Assembly: GCF_004216905.1 (NCBI RefSeq)
Contig: NZ_SGXJ01000001.1
Span: forward strand, 744,001-808,000
Direction: 5' to 3'
Source of the DNA: Kribbella sp. VKM Ac-2569
GTDB taxonomy: Bacteria; Actinomycetota; Actinomycetes; Propionibacteriales; Kribbellaceae
Length of the DNA: 64,000 bases
Positions within the stretch are counted from its first letter, which is position 1. Every line of letters begins with the position of its first letter. Shown here one piece after another: positions 8,119-16,890 of the stretch. Both the position numbers and the translations under genes were made by a program. Below the pieces are notes generated by a model. The model saw only the letters and a list, made by a program, of their open reading frames with translations, did not search any database and was not told the origin of the DNA.

Positions 8119-9809
8119 TTGCTGCTGTCCTTGAGTCCGACCGACACCAGGTCGATGCCGCCCGAGAACCCGTCGTGCAGGTAGGCGCCACCAATGTTGC
8201 TACCGACAAGCATCAGGACCTTCTCGTACAGCAGCGGGACGACCGGCGCCAGCGCCATGATCTGCTTGTCCAGTTCGCCGTACGCCGCATTCGCAGCCTT
8301 CACATCGGTCAGCTTGGCGATCTCGTCGATCTTCGCGTTCACGCCCGGGTCGTTCAGCTGCGCCAGGTTGCTGTTGCCCTTCGGGGTGATGTTGCGGCCG
8401 TCGAACAGCGGCGGCAGGAAGGTCGCGCCGGACGGCCAGTCCGGGCACCAGCCGGTGATCGCCGCGTCGTGCTGCTGCGACGTCGTACCGATGACCTCGT
8501 AGTACGTCGCGGTGTCGATGGTGTTGATCTTCACGGTGATCTTCAGCGGCTCGAGCGCCTGCTGGATCGCGACCGCCATCGCCTGCATCTTCGGTTGCGC
8601 GCGAGTGTCGAGCGTCATGGTGAAGCCATTGGCGAAGCCGGCCTCGGTGAGCAGCTTGCGGGCGCCGTCGACGTCACCCTTGTGGTCCGGGCTCGGGTAC
8701 GGGTCGTAGTCCACCCGGCCGGCAATGGTCGGCGGCTGGATGCTGGTGGCGATCTCCGCGAGGGTCGATCCGCCGACCGCGTCGCGGACGGTCTGCTTGT
8801 TGACCGCGAGGTTGATCGCCTGCCGCACCTTCACGTTGTCGAGCGGCTTCTTCGTGGAGTTCAGCCCCATGTACGTCGTACAGCCGCCGAGACCGCTCAT
8901 CGTGCGCTCCTTGAGCTGCGGCGTCTGGATGCGCGCGACCGAAGCGGCCTGGATGGTGCCGGCGATCGCGTCGGCGTCGGTGCCCTGGCCGGCGATCATC
9001 CGCTCGTCGATCGTCGCCGGGTCGAGGCCGAAGGTCCACTGGAACGCGTCCGGGTTGGCCGTCCGCACGTCGTCGGTCTTCTTGTCCCACTTGTCGTTGC
9101 GGACCACCTTGAGCGACGCGCCCGGCTTGTTCTCGGAGACCTTGTACGGCCCGGACGCGATCGGCTTGCTGTCCAGCGAGTTGCCCGCGCCCTGTCCCTT
9201 CGGCACCGGCGTGAAGGTGTTCTGCGCGACTACGCTGCCGAAGTCGGCGTACGGCTTCTTCAGGTGGAACACGATCGTCTTGGCGTCCGGCGTCACGATC
9301 GTCGGCAGGTCACCCGACTTGTAGGGCCCTTGGTACGACGCGGGCGCGGCGATCAACTGCTTCGCGTACGGCGAGCCGATGCCGATCTCCGGATCCCAGG
9401 CACGCGAGACACCCCACTTCACGTCGGCACTCGTGATCGGCGCACCGGTCTCGAAGAACAGGCCGTCCTTCAGCGTGAACGTCCAGGTCTTGCCGCCGTC
9501 GGAAGGCTTGCCCGTGTCGGTCGCGAGGTCCGGCACGATCTTGGTGCCGTCGGCCCCCGGCGCGGCGCCCTGGGTGGTGAGCGTGCGGTAGATCAGCCGG
9601 TAGAAGTTGTTGACGCCACCGTCGAAACCGCGGGCCGGGTCGAGGTGCGAGAACGCTGCGTTCGCGAGCACCTGAAGCGTGCCGCCCTGCGCGGCCTTGG
9701 CGCCGGGGCCGGCGGATTCACCTTTAGCGCCGGAACTGTTGCCGCCGCACGCGGTCAGCGCGAGCGCCGCCGATGCCACGAGCCCCACCAGCATGGAAGT
9801 TCTCTTCAT
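8115..9809 (-). CDS. Peptide-type ABC transporter substrate-binding lipoprotein (family 5)
   Basis: A 564-residue extracytoplasmic solute-binding protein of the SBP_bac_5 family (DppA/OppA/nickel/glycopeptide binders). The signal peptide ends in lipobox LTAC with Cys21, followed by a Gly/Ser/Ala linker. The mature protein opens with TLQVLANAAFSHLDPARGFDG and contains the family's YTFTLKDGLFFETGAPITSADVKW-like segment. It would present the ligand to the DppBC pore. The frame is open upstream, but ATG 9807-9809 gives the signal peptide and overlaps the stop of the GH127 gene by one base (TGATG). The ligand cannot be read from sequence; the neighbouring glycosidase and iminopeptidase suggest an arabinosylated peptide. 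Confidence 0.9.
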   Translation of the reverse strand: MKRTSMLVGLVASAALALTACGGNSSGAKGESAGPGAKAAQGGTLQVLANAAFSHLDPARGFDGGVNNFYRLIYRTLTTQGAAPGADGTKIVPDLATDTGKPSDGGKTWTFTLKDGLFFETGAPITSADVKWGVSRAWDPEIGIGSPYAKQLIAAPASYQGPYKSGDLPTIVTPDAKTIVFHLKKPYADFGSVVAQNTFTPVPKGQGAGNSLDSKPIASGPYKVSENKPGASLKVVRNDKWDKKTDDVRTANPDAFQWTFGLDPATIDERMIAGQGTDADAIAGTIQAASVARIQTPQLKERTMSGLGGCTTYMGLNSTKKPLDNVKVRQAINLAVNKQTVRDAVGGSTLAEIATSIQPPTIAGRVDYDPYPSPDHKGDVDGARKLLTEAGFANGFTMTLDTRAQPKMQAMAVAIQQALEPLKITVKINTIDTATYYEVIGTTSQQHDAAITGWCPDWPSGATFLPPLFDGRNITPKGNSNLAQLNDPGVNAKIDEIAKLTDVKAANAAYGELDKQIMALAPVVPLLYEKVLMLVGSNIGGAYLHDGFSGGIDLVSVGLKDSSK

Positions 9810-11653
9810 CAGTCTTCTCTTTCCGTTCGCAGCCATACACGCATGGCCAGGGCCTGACGGTTTCCCCAGAGGAAGTACGGCACGAACGTCACCGGTACCT
9901 CGTCGATGGCGGATCCTGGGGTCTGTTCGGTGAGCACGGGATAGAGCTCGGGAGGCGGCGCCGGCGCGATACCGGCGGTCAGTTCCAGCACGAGATGGTC
10001 GTCCTGGCGGCGCGCGATCGCCTTGGTCACGGCGGTCGGCGTGAGCAGCAGGTCGTCGACCGGTGCCGCGGAATCTTGTTGCTCGACGCAATAGACCAGC
10101 GGTCCGCGGGCGACGGCGATCGCGCCTCGGGTCGCATCGAGGTACGGGTGCGATCCGTGCGCTCTCGGTGCCATCGGCAACGTCAGCCGCAGTACGTCGC
10201 CACGCTTGAAGTTTCGGGTTGTCACGGCCCAGCCGGCGTCTACGGACTGTCCGTCGAGCTGCGCATCCGAAGCCCATCGCGGGATGCGGAGGGCGATCGC
10301 TCGCTCCTCCGCCGGTGCGTCCTCGACGGTCAGCGTGATCTCGCCGTCCCACGGGTAGTTGGTGGTGACGGTGACGGTGAGATCCTCGGTGGTGACGCGG
10401 GCGTCCGCGTAGATGCCGACGTACAACGTGTCGTCGCGGTGGAGCGCGACGTGGTCCTGGAGTTCGGACATCCAGCGGATGATGTTCGGCGGGCAGCACG
10501 GGCAGCCGAACCAGGACCGGCGGAGAAGTTCGCCGCCGTCCTCGGCGCCGGAGCGCTGCTCGTGGTCCGGGCGGCGCTGCAGCGGGTTGTCGTAGAAGAA
10601 CGCCGTACCGTCGGCCGAAAGCCCTACGGCGTAAGCGTTGTAGAGCACGGTCTCGTACACGTCGAGGTACGACGCCTTGCCGGTGGCGCGGAACATCCGC
10701 CAGGCCCACTGCATCGTCGCGATCGCCGCGCATGTCTCGGCGTACGCCCGCTCGGACGGCAGCTCGTACCGGTCGCCGATCGCCTCGTCGGAGTGCCGGC
10801 TGCCGAGCCCACCGGTGAGGTACAGCTTGGTCGCGACCATGTCGTCCCACAGCCGCTCCAGCGCTGCCAGCAGCGTCGGGTCGCCGGTCTCCAGGTGTAC
10901 GTCAGCCGCACCCGCCGCGAGGTACGCCATCCGTACGGCGTGACCGGTGACGGACGGCAACTCGCGGAACGGCACGTGGTCCTGGAAGTACTCCCCCGGG
11001 AAGATCGTGTGCTTGAGCTTCCCCCGACCACGCCGGTCGACGAACAGCCGGGCCTGCGTGAGGTAGTCCTCGTCGCCGGTTTCACGATAAAGCTCGACGA
11101 GCGCCATCTCGACCTCGGGATGCCCGTCGACAACCTCCTCGCCGTGGTCGCCGTACTTCTCGACGACGAGATCCGCGAACCGCCGGGCGATTGTCAACAA
11201 TCTTCCATCGGACAATCGGCGCCGCGCTGCGACGGCCGCCTGGATGAGGTGGCCGAGGTTGTACAGCTCGTGACCCCAGCCGAGGTCGGACCAGGGCTGC
11301 TTGGGCTGGTCCGGGTCCTGGAAGTACGAGTTCAGGTAGCCGTCGTCGGCCTGCGCCTGCTCGAGCAGTTCGACGACCTCGTCGTAGAACTCCCGCGCAC
11401 CGGCCGGCGCGTCGTCGCGATCGACCTCGTAGGCGAGGCCCTCCAGCGTCTTGTAGAGATCGGTGTCCAGGAACGGGTACCGCCCGCGGTACGGCCCGAC
11501 CGACGGGTCGGCCAGCCGCCGGAGGTTCTCCAGGTTCCCGGCCTTGCGCAGCTCCGTGATCGCGTGCGGGATCGTCGCCTGCCGGTTCCGCTGCTGCCAG
11601 TCGTGCAGCAGTCCACCGGTCAGCTCCACGCTCAGCTCTGTACCGTGTGACAT
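9809..11653 (-). CDS. GH127 beta-L-arabinofuranosidase
   Basis: A 614-residue glycoside hydrolase of family GH127 (HypBA1 type, formerly DUF1680). The (alpha/alpha)6 barrel carries the zinc/nucleophile set in order: Glu306 and Cys308 in AYAETCAA, then Cys386-Cys387 in GCPCCPPN, matching Glu338, Cys340, Cys417 and Cys418 of the Bifidobacterium enzyme. The family releases L-arabinofuranose from beta-1,2-linked arabino-oligosaccharides, including those on hydroxyproline; a few members act on other pentoses. There is no signal peptide, so it works inside the cell on imported material. The start at ATG 11651-11653 has AAGG 8 bases upstream; GTG at codon 9 is an alternative because the ATG lies inside an inverted repeat. 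It heads the coupled peptide-transport operon. Confidence 0.9.
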   Translation of the reverse strand: MSHGTELSVELTGGLLHDWQQRNRQATIPHAITELRKAGNLENLRRLADPSVGPYRGRYPFLDTDLYKTLEGLAYEVDRDDAPAGAREFYDEVVELLEQAQADDGYLNSYFQDPDQPKQPWSDLGWGHELYNLGHLIQAAVAARRRLSDGRLLTIARRFADLVVEKYGDHGEEVVDGHPEVEMALVELYRETGDEDYLTQARLFVDRRGRGKLKHTIFPGEYFQDHVPFRELPSVTGHAVRMAYLAAGAADVHLETGDPTLLAALERLWDDMVATKLYLTGGLGSRHSDEAIGDRYELPSERAYAETCAAIATMQWAWRMFRATGKASYLDVYETVLYNAYAVGLSADGTAFFYDNPLQRRPDHEQRSGAEDGGELLRRSWFGCPCCPPNIIRWMSELQDHVALHRDDTLYVGIYADARVTTEDLTVTVTTNYPWDGEITLTVEDAPAEERAIALRIPRWASDAQLDGQSVDAGWAVTTRNFKRGDVLRLTLPMAPRAHGSHPYLDATRGAIAVARGPLVYCVEQQDSAAPVDDLLLTPTAVTKAIARRQDDHLVLELTAGIAPAPPPELYPVLTEQTPGSAIDEVPVTFVPYFLWGNRQALAMRVWLRTERED

Positions 11654-11681
11654 TGCACAGACCTTAAGTGCAATGTCACAC
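11645..11681 (-). promoter_or_regulatory. Perfect inverted repeat over the GH127 start: probable double operator
   Basis: GTGTGACATTGCA (11645-11657) is repeated exactly inverted as TGCAATGTCACAC (11669-11681) with an 11-base spacer. Each arm region is itself a GTG-N6-CAC quasi-palindrome (GTGACATTGCAC at 11647-11658 and GTGCAATGTCAC at 11668-11679), with centres 21 bp apart, that is two helical turns. This suggests paired binding of two regulator dimers. In RNA the 13-bp stem would hide the ATG and put the AAGG ribosome site in the loop. The regulator is unknown; the GntR protein encoded at the operon's end is one candidate. Confidence 0.7.
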
Positions 11682-11771
11682 CTTGCCAACCCCCAACCAC
11701 AGACGTTTACACACCGGAAACGATCCGACCGGTCAGCATGCGATGGCCCTCCGCAGCGAGATCGTGTTCCG

Positions 11772-12404
11772 GTGACCGCCCAGCGCCTCGATCTCCGCCG
11801 TCCGCCGACCAGGCCCGCCGCCGGCAATCTCTTCCGCGTCACGGCCGCCGTGAGCTTCCTCAGCATTCCCCTGCTCTGGGTCGCCTACTTGGTCGTCCCG
11901 CCTGAGGAGATCCCTTGCCAGGACCACGCCTGCCCGCCGTCGGTCGACGTGGTCAGACGTACGGTCGAACCGTGGGTGGTCGTCGTCGCGGCCGCGGGCG
12001 CCGAGCTCGTCGTGATCGCCTGTTATCTCGTCCTGGCCGCGGCGCGCGGGACCCTCGACCTACGCACCGGTCTGCGATGGTCACCTACAGCGGTCGCCAT
12101 CGTGGCGCTCTCCGTCGGCAGCTTCGGCTGGCTGATGGACAACGGCGCAGGGCTCAGCTTCGACGCCGCAGAACTCACCTTCTTGCTCTTGCTGGCCGCC
12201 TGGCTGCTCACGCCGCTGGTCCTGTACGCCGTGCATCGGGGCGACCGGCGCGCCGTGCTCCCCGTCGTGGTCGGCCTCGCCCCAACCGCCCTCGGCAACG
12301 CGGTCCTGATCGCGAACGACCCGCTCGTCGCGCCCATGGGGCTGCCCGCGATCATGCTCGTGGTCGGCGTGATCACCGTCCTCGTCGTTCGCCGGCGGCG
12401 GTGA
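11772..12404 (+). CDS. Membrane protein of unknown function
   Basis: A 210-residue protein with about five hydrophobic segments (near residues 20-40, 58-80, 95-115, 125-145 and 185-205) and a short Arg-rich C-terminus (VVRRRR), so its tail is probably cytoplasmic. No family is recognised. The GTG at 11772-11774 is the best in-frame start before the first helix but has only a weak ribosome site. It converges on the RNA-repair operon, with one base between the stop codons, and is divergent from the GH127 gene. Confidence 0.65.
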   Translation: MTAQRLDLRRPPTRPAAGNLFRVTAAVSFLSIPLLWVAYLVVPPEEIPCQDHACPPSVDVVRRTVEPWVVVVAAAGAELVVIACYLVLAAARGTLDLRTGLRWSPTAVAIVALSVGSFGWLMDNGAGLSFDAAELTFLLLLAAWLLTPLVLYAVHRGDRRAVLPVVVGLAPTALGNAVLIANDPLVAPMGLPAIMLVVGVITVLVVRRRR

Positions 12405-12405
12405 G

Positions 12406-14928
12406 TCAGAGGCGCGGGTCGATCGGTTCGGATTCGAGGGCCAGTACGGCGAAGACGCATTCGTGGATGCGCCACAGCGGTTCGCCGCGGGCTGCGCGGT
12501 CGAGGGACTCCAGGCCGAGGGCGTACTCGCGGAGGGCCAACGAGCGTTTGTGGCCGAGGTTGCGGTCGCGGAGGCGGGTGAAGTTCTCGGGCTCGGTGTA
12601 GTCGGGGCCGTAGATGAGCCGCAGGTACTCCTGCCCGCGCACCTTCAACCCCGGCTGGGCGAGACCCTTCGCCGTGCGAGTCAGGTTCGCGGCAGGCTTC
12701 ACCACCATGCCCTCTCCCCCGGCCCCGGTCAGCTCCTCCCACCACGCGACCCCGGCGTCCCAGTTGTCCGCATCCACGAACAGCCGCCGTGTCTGCGTGA
12801 CCAAGTCCGGGCCCGCGGCAACCATCCGGTCCGAGATACCGAGGTGCCAAGCATGCGGTCGTTCCTGATACGTCGTCCCTTCGGACGCAAGCACCTGGAA
12901 CGGCGCGACCCGCACCCCGTCGAGCCCGTCGGTCGGCCAGCAGTACCGTCGGTACGCCGCGGTGAACCGCTCCGCATTCGCCGTACGCCGCTCGGCCGAC
13001 GCCAGCAGATCGCCGACGTCCAGGCCGGCCGCCTGGGCAGACCGTAGCGCAGCGGTTGCTGCGGGCAACGACGTACGAGCGGCCGCTCCGACGGCGGCGT
13101 ACTGGTTCCGGAGCAGGTCCTCGGCCTTCGCGCTCCACGGCAACAGTTCGGCGTCGAGCAGCAGCCAGGACGTGTCGAGTTCATCGAAGACACCAGCATC
13201 GGAGGCGACCGCACGCAGGCGGAGCAGCAGCTCGTCGGTGAGTTCCGCGTCGAAGAACGACCGTCCGGTGCGAGTGTGGATCGCGCCGCGGCCGGCCAGA
13301 CCGAACCGCTTCTCGGCCACGTCGTCGTCCCGCGTCAGCAGCACGACCGCCCGCGAACCCATGTGCTTCTCCTCGCACACCAGCTCGGTGACACCCTGGC
13401 CCCGGAACGTCTCGAACGCCTGCCGCGGGTGCTCCAGCAGCCCCGGCTCCGGCGAGGTCGCGACCGGGCTCATCGTCGGCGGCAGGTACAGCAGGAAGCG
13501 CGGATCGATCGCGAACCGGCTCATCACCTCCAGCGCCGAGCCGGCCTGCTCGGCCCGGATGCTCAGCCGCCCGTGGGCAGCGGTCTCGATCACCCGGCGA
13601 CCGGTCACGTCGGTCAGCTCGAGTACGTCGGGCTCGCGCGGCGGCGCCGTTGCCACATGCAACGGTTTCGCCGGCGCGTAGTACTCCTCGGCCGCCTCCA
13701 CCGCCACGAGTTCCCGCTCCGGGTAGCGCAGCGCGGTCAGCGATCCGCCGAAGACGCAGCCCGTATCGAGGCAGATCGTGTTGTTGATCCACTCCGGCTC
13801 GGGCGTCGGAGTGTGGCCGTAGACGACCATCGCGCGACCCCGGTAGTCGTTCGCCCACGGGTAGCGCACCGGCAGCCCGAATTCGTCGGTCTCCCCCGTC
13901 GTCTCGCCGTACAGGCAGAACGAGCGGACGCGGCCCGACGTACGACCGTGCATCCGTTCGACGAGGCCGGCGTGCGACACGACCAGCTTGCCGTCGTCGA
14001 ACACGTAGTGCGAGATCAGCCCGTCGATGAATGCCGCGACCTCATCGCGGAACTCCGAAGGCTCAGCGGCCAACTGCTCGAGCGTCGTCTCGAGGCCGTG
14101 GCTGATCTTCACGTTCTTGCCCCGCAGCGCACGCAGCAGCTTGTCCTCGTGGTTGCCAGGGACGCAGTAAGCGTTGCCGGCCGCAACCATTCCCATCACG
14201 AGCCGGAGTACGCCGGGAGAGTCGGGACCGCGGTCGACGAGGTCACCGACGAAGATCGCCCGCCGGTCCTGGTGTACGGCGTCGACCGGCCGTCCGGCGT
14301 CGTCGCGTGTCAGCGTGTAGCCGAGGTCGGTGAGCAGCCGCTCGAGTTCGGGACGGCACCCGTGCACGTCGCCGATGATGTCGAACGGGCCGTGACGGTC
14401 GGTCAGATCGTTGTACAGCCGCGTCCGTTCGATGCTGACGGCATCGATCTCCTCGACGCTTTCCAGCACGTGAACCGTCCGGAAGCCTTCACGCTTCAGG
14501 CTGCGCAGGCCGCGCTTCAACTGCGAGCGCTGCCGCGTGATCACCTTCGACCCGAACTGCCGGTCCGATCGCTGCTCGTTCCGCTCGACGCACACACGCT
14601 CCGGCGGGTCGAGCACGATCGCGACCGGGAGTACGTCGTACTCGCGGGCCAGATTCACGAGCTCCTTGCGGGCCTCCGGCTGCACGTTGGTGGCGTCGAT
14701 CACCGTCAACCGCCCGGCGGCCAGCCGCTTCCCGGCGATGAAGTTGAGAACCTCGAAGGCGTCCTTCGTCGCGGCTTGGTCGTTCTCGTCGTCCGAGACG
14801 AGCCCGCGGCAGAAGTCGCTCGAGATCACCTCGGTGGCCAGGAAGTGCTGACGCGCGAACGTCGACTTGCCGGAGCCGCTGGCACCGACCAGCACGATCA
14901 GGGAGAGAGCTGGTACGTCGATCTTCAT
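12406..14928 (-). CDS. pnkp: Bacterial polynucleotide kinase-phosphatase-ligase (RNA repair)
   Basis: An 840-residue three-domain RNA-repair enzyme. The N-terminal kinase has P-loop GASGSGKST (15-23). The central calcineurin-like 2',3'-phosphatase has GDVHG (186-190), GDLVDRG (228-234) and GNHE (258-261). The C-terminal ligase-like adenylyltransferase has the nucleophile motif EEKHMGSR with Lys521. The enzyme heals broken RNA ends (5'-OH phosphorylation, removal of 2',3'-cyclic phosphate) and is activated for sealing by Hen1. Its ATG overlaps the hen1 stop (ATGA), giving the classic hen1-pnkp pair. All three active-site motifs look intact. Confidence 0.95.
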   Translation of the reverse strand: MKIDVPALSLIVLVGASGSGKSTFARQHFLATEVISSDFCRGLVSDDENDQAATKDAFEVLNFIAGKRLAAGRLTVIDATNVQPEARKELVNLAREYDVLPVAIVLDPPERVCVERNEQRSDRQFGSKVITRQRSQLKRGLRSLKREGFRTVHVLESVEEIDAVSIERTRLYNDLTDRHGPFDIIGDVHGCRPELERLLTDLGYTLTRDDAGRPVDAVHQDRRAIFVGDLVDRGPDSPGVLRLVMGMVAAGNAYCVPGNHEDKLLRALRGKNVKISHGLETTLEQLAAEPSEFRDEVAAFIDGLISHYVFDDGKLVVSHAGLVERMHGRTSGRVRSFCLYGETTGETDEFGLPVRYPWANDYRGRAMVVYGHTPTPEPEWINNTICLDTGCVFGGSLTALRYPERELVAVEAAEEYYAPAKPLHVATAPPREPDVLELTDVTGRRVIETAAHGRLSIRAEQAGSALEVMSRFAIDPRFLLYLPPTMSPVATSPEPGLLEHPRQAFETFRGQGVTELVCEEKHMGSRAVVLLTRDDDVAEKRFGLAGRGAIHTRTGRSFFDAELTDELLLRLRAVASDAGVFDELDTSWLLLDAELLPWSAKAEDLLRNQYAAVGAAARTSLPAATAALRSAQAAGLDVGDLLASAERRTANAERFTAAYRRYCWPTDGLDGVRVAPFQVLASEGTTYQERPHAWHLGISDRMVAAGPDLVTQTRRLFVDADNWDAGVAWWEELTGAGGEGMVVKPAANLTRTAKGLAQPGLKVRGQEYLRLIYGPDYTEPENFTRLRDRNLGHKRSLALREYALGLESLDRAARGEPLWRIHECVFAVLALESEPIDPRL

Positions 14929-16325
14929 CGAGCCTCCTCCCGGCGGAACAGCGCGAGCTGCGTCGGCGGTCCCACCTCAGGGTCGTCGGCGCCGACGGGC
15001 CGGAACTGCACGGTGTAGCCGAAGCGGTCTGCGATCTGCTGGGACCAGGTCCGGAACTCCGCGCGGGTCCACTCGAAGCGGTGGTCCGGGTGGCGGAATT
15101 TGCCGGCCGGGAGGGACGGGAAGCGCACGTTGTACTCGCTGCTCGGGGTGGTGACGACGACCGCGGCAGGGCGTGCCGCACGGAAGACCGAGTCCGCCAG
15201 AGCCGGCAGCCGTGGCGGGTCGACGTGCTCGACGACCTCCATCAGCACGACGGCGTCGAGCCCGGCGAGCCGCTCGTCGGCGTATGTGACCGACGACTGC
15301 AGGAACTTCAGCCGGTCCCGCTGGCGATCCGGCAGGTCGTCGTAGTGCAGCCGCCGCTTGGCCCTGATCAGCGCCCGCGCCGACACGTCGGTCGCGATCA
15401 GCTCGCCGATCATCGGGTCCTTCAGCAGTTCGCCGACCAGCGCGCCCTCACCACATCCGATGTCCGCGATCCGCCGTGCACCGAGCTCCCGCAGTACGTC
15501 GGCCACCGTCGTACGCCGTTCGACGGCCAGCGACACCGAGCCCTCGTCCGACGTCTCCTCCGCGAGCTCGAGCCCGTCCGCCTCGGCCAGCCGTTCGAGG
15601 ACGGCGTCGGCCAGGTAGCGCCGGTGCGCGAGGTAGCGGTGCGAGATCAGGTCCTTCTCGGGATGCGCGGCCAGCCAGCCCTCGCCGGCGCGGACGAGTT
15701 TGTCCACCTCGTCCGATCCGACCCAGTAGTGCTTGGCGTCATCGAGGACCGGGAGCATCACATACAAGTGCTTGAGTGCATCGGCCAGCCGCAGTACGCC
15801 GGTCAGCCGCAGGTCGACGTACCGCGAGTCACCCCAGGCCGGGATCTCCGGGTCGAGCGGCACGGGGCGGGCGTCGACGGTCCAGCCGAGCGGCGCGAAG
15901 AACCGCTCCGTGAGGTCGGCGCCGCCGTTGCACGGGAGCGCCGGGACGTGGACCTCGAGCGGGATCGGGCGCACGGCGAGGTCCGGGTGGGCGTCGCAGC
16001 GGCCGTTCATCGCCGTACGGAAGAGCTTTCCGAGCGCGACGGCGAGCAGGCTGGAGGCGGCGTACGGGCGGTCGTTGACGTACTGGCCGAGCGTGAAGCC
16101 TTCGGCCGCCTTGCCGCGGCCGGCCTTCACCAGGCCGATCGGGTCGATCTCGAGCAGCACCGCCGCCGTACAACGCTCGGCGGTCGCCTCCGGGTAGAAG
16201 ACGTGGGCCGATCCTCCGGTGACGTCGATCGCCTGCGGACGGGCCGGGTTCTTGTGCAACAGGAACCCGAAATCACTCGCGGGCGCGTCTACTCCGGCCA
16301 GATCGGTACCAATCGTCAGGAACAC
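14925..16325 (-). CDS. hen1: Hen1 3'-terminal RNA ribose 2'-O-methyltransferase
   Basis: A 466-residue bacterial Hen1. The N-terminal half (about 1-245) is the domain known to activate Pnkp ligation. The C-terminal half is the SAM-dependent methyltransferase: ADIGCGEGALVGELL (about 288-302) binds SAM, and MEVVEHVDPPRL holds metal-ligand Glu/His residues. It 2'-O-methylates the 3' end of cleaved RNA before Pnkp seals it, which protects the repaired junction from repeat cleavage by the same ribotoxin. It starts at GTG (16323-16325), is followed directly by pnkp, and no third gene belongs to the unit. Confidence 0.94.
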   Translation of the reverse strand: MFLTIGTDLAGVDAPASDFGFLLHKNPARPQAIDVTGGSAHVFYPEATAERCTAAVLLEIDPIGLVKAGRGKAAEGFTLGQYVNDRPYAASSLLAVALGKLFRTAMNGRCDAHPDLAVRPIPLEVHVPALPCNGGADLTERFFAPLGWTVDARPVPLDPEIPAWGDSRYVDLRLTGVLRLADALKHLYVMLPVLDDAKHYWVGSDEVDKLVRAGEGWLAAHPEKDLISHRYLAHRRYLADAVLERLAEADGLELAEETSDEGSVSLAVERRTTVADVLRELGARRIADIGCGEGALVGELLKDPMIGELIATDVSARALIRAKRRLHYDDLPDRQRDRLKFLQSSVTYADERLAGLDAVVLMEVVEHVDPPRLPALADSVFRAARPAAVVVTTPSSEYNVRFPSLPAGKFRHPDHRFEWTRAEFRTWSQQIADRFGYTVQFRPVGADDPEVGPPTQLALFRREEAR

Positions 16326-16543
16326 CGTGGTATTCGATCACGGGTCGAGGATTGAGACACGCGGATTCAGGTCTGGCGTGTTCGGGGGGTTTGGTTCTAG
16401 CTTGTTTTGAGAAGATGAGTCGCTACAGACCGTCCTTCCCCGCTGACAGTCGGTACATGTCCCCGGTTTGTGGCGAGAGCCCAACTACGCCGCTACGGGG
16501 AAAGGATCATGGCAGCTCTTACACGCCACACGGGGTGTCGCCG

Positions 16544-16867
16544 GTGAAGCCCCAGACGTTCGAACTCGTTCGTTACACCGACATCAGTGGGGTTTCCGGA
16601 ACCGGCGTCGTCGCCGAAGGTTGTGTCTTCACCGACGGCTCGGTCGCCCTGCGCTGGCACGGCGCGAACCCGTCGACGGCCGTCTGGCCGGACCTGGACT
16701 CCATCCTCGCCGTTCACGGCCACTGCGGCGCCACCGTCGTGCGCTGGCTGGACGTCTCCGAGATGGAACCAGTACCGGGCACCGACCTCCTGCCCGGCGA
16801 GCTCACGCACATCCTGGCCACCGGTCGCCGCACCCACCACCACCCGTCGGCCGCCGCGTCGGCCTAA
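16544..16867 (+). CDS. Small protein of the GVSGTGVVAEG family, copy 1
   Basis: A 107-residue protein. Its core, TFELVRYTDISGVSGTG followed by VVAEGCVFTDGSVALRW (about residues 5-38) and AVWPDLDSILAVHGHCGATVVRW, is shared almost word for word with the protein encoded at 24113-24469. It is probably a small cytoplasmic beta-rich domain; similar short proteins occur widely in actinobacteria, but I know no assigned function. The chosen start is GTG 16544-16546, giving MKPQTFEL, with a GGGGTG ribosome site about 8 bases before; the frame is open upstream. The His/Ser/Ala-rich tail (TGRRTHHHPSAAASA) differs from copy 2. The 218 bases between hen1 and this gene hold no other gene I can support. Confidence 0.65.
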   Translation: MKPQTFELVRYTDISGVSGTGVVAEGCVFTDGSVALRWHGANPSTAVWPDLDSILAVHGHCGATVVRWLDVSEMEPVPGTDLLPGELTHILATGRRTHHHPSAAASA

Positions 16868-16890
16868 CTGAAAACTTCGTCTGGCTGCCC

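Noticed and set aside
11645..11681. CRP/FNR-type site from the TGTGA...TCACA ends
   Set aside because: The two half sites are 25 bp apart rather than 6, and the arms are much longer; two separate quasi-palindromes explain the pattern better.
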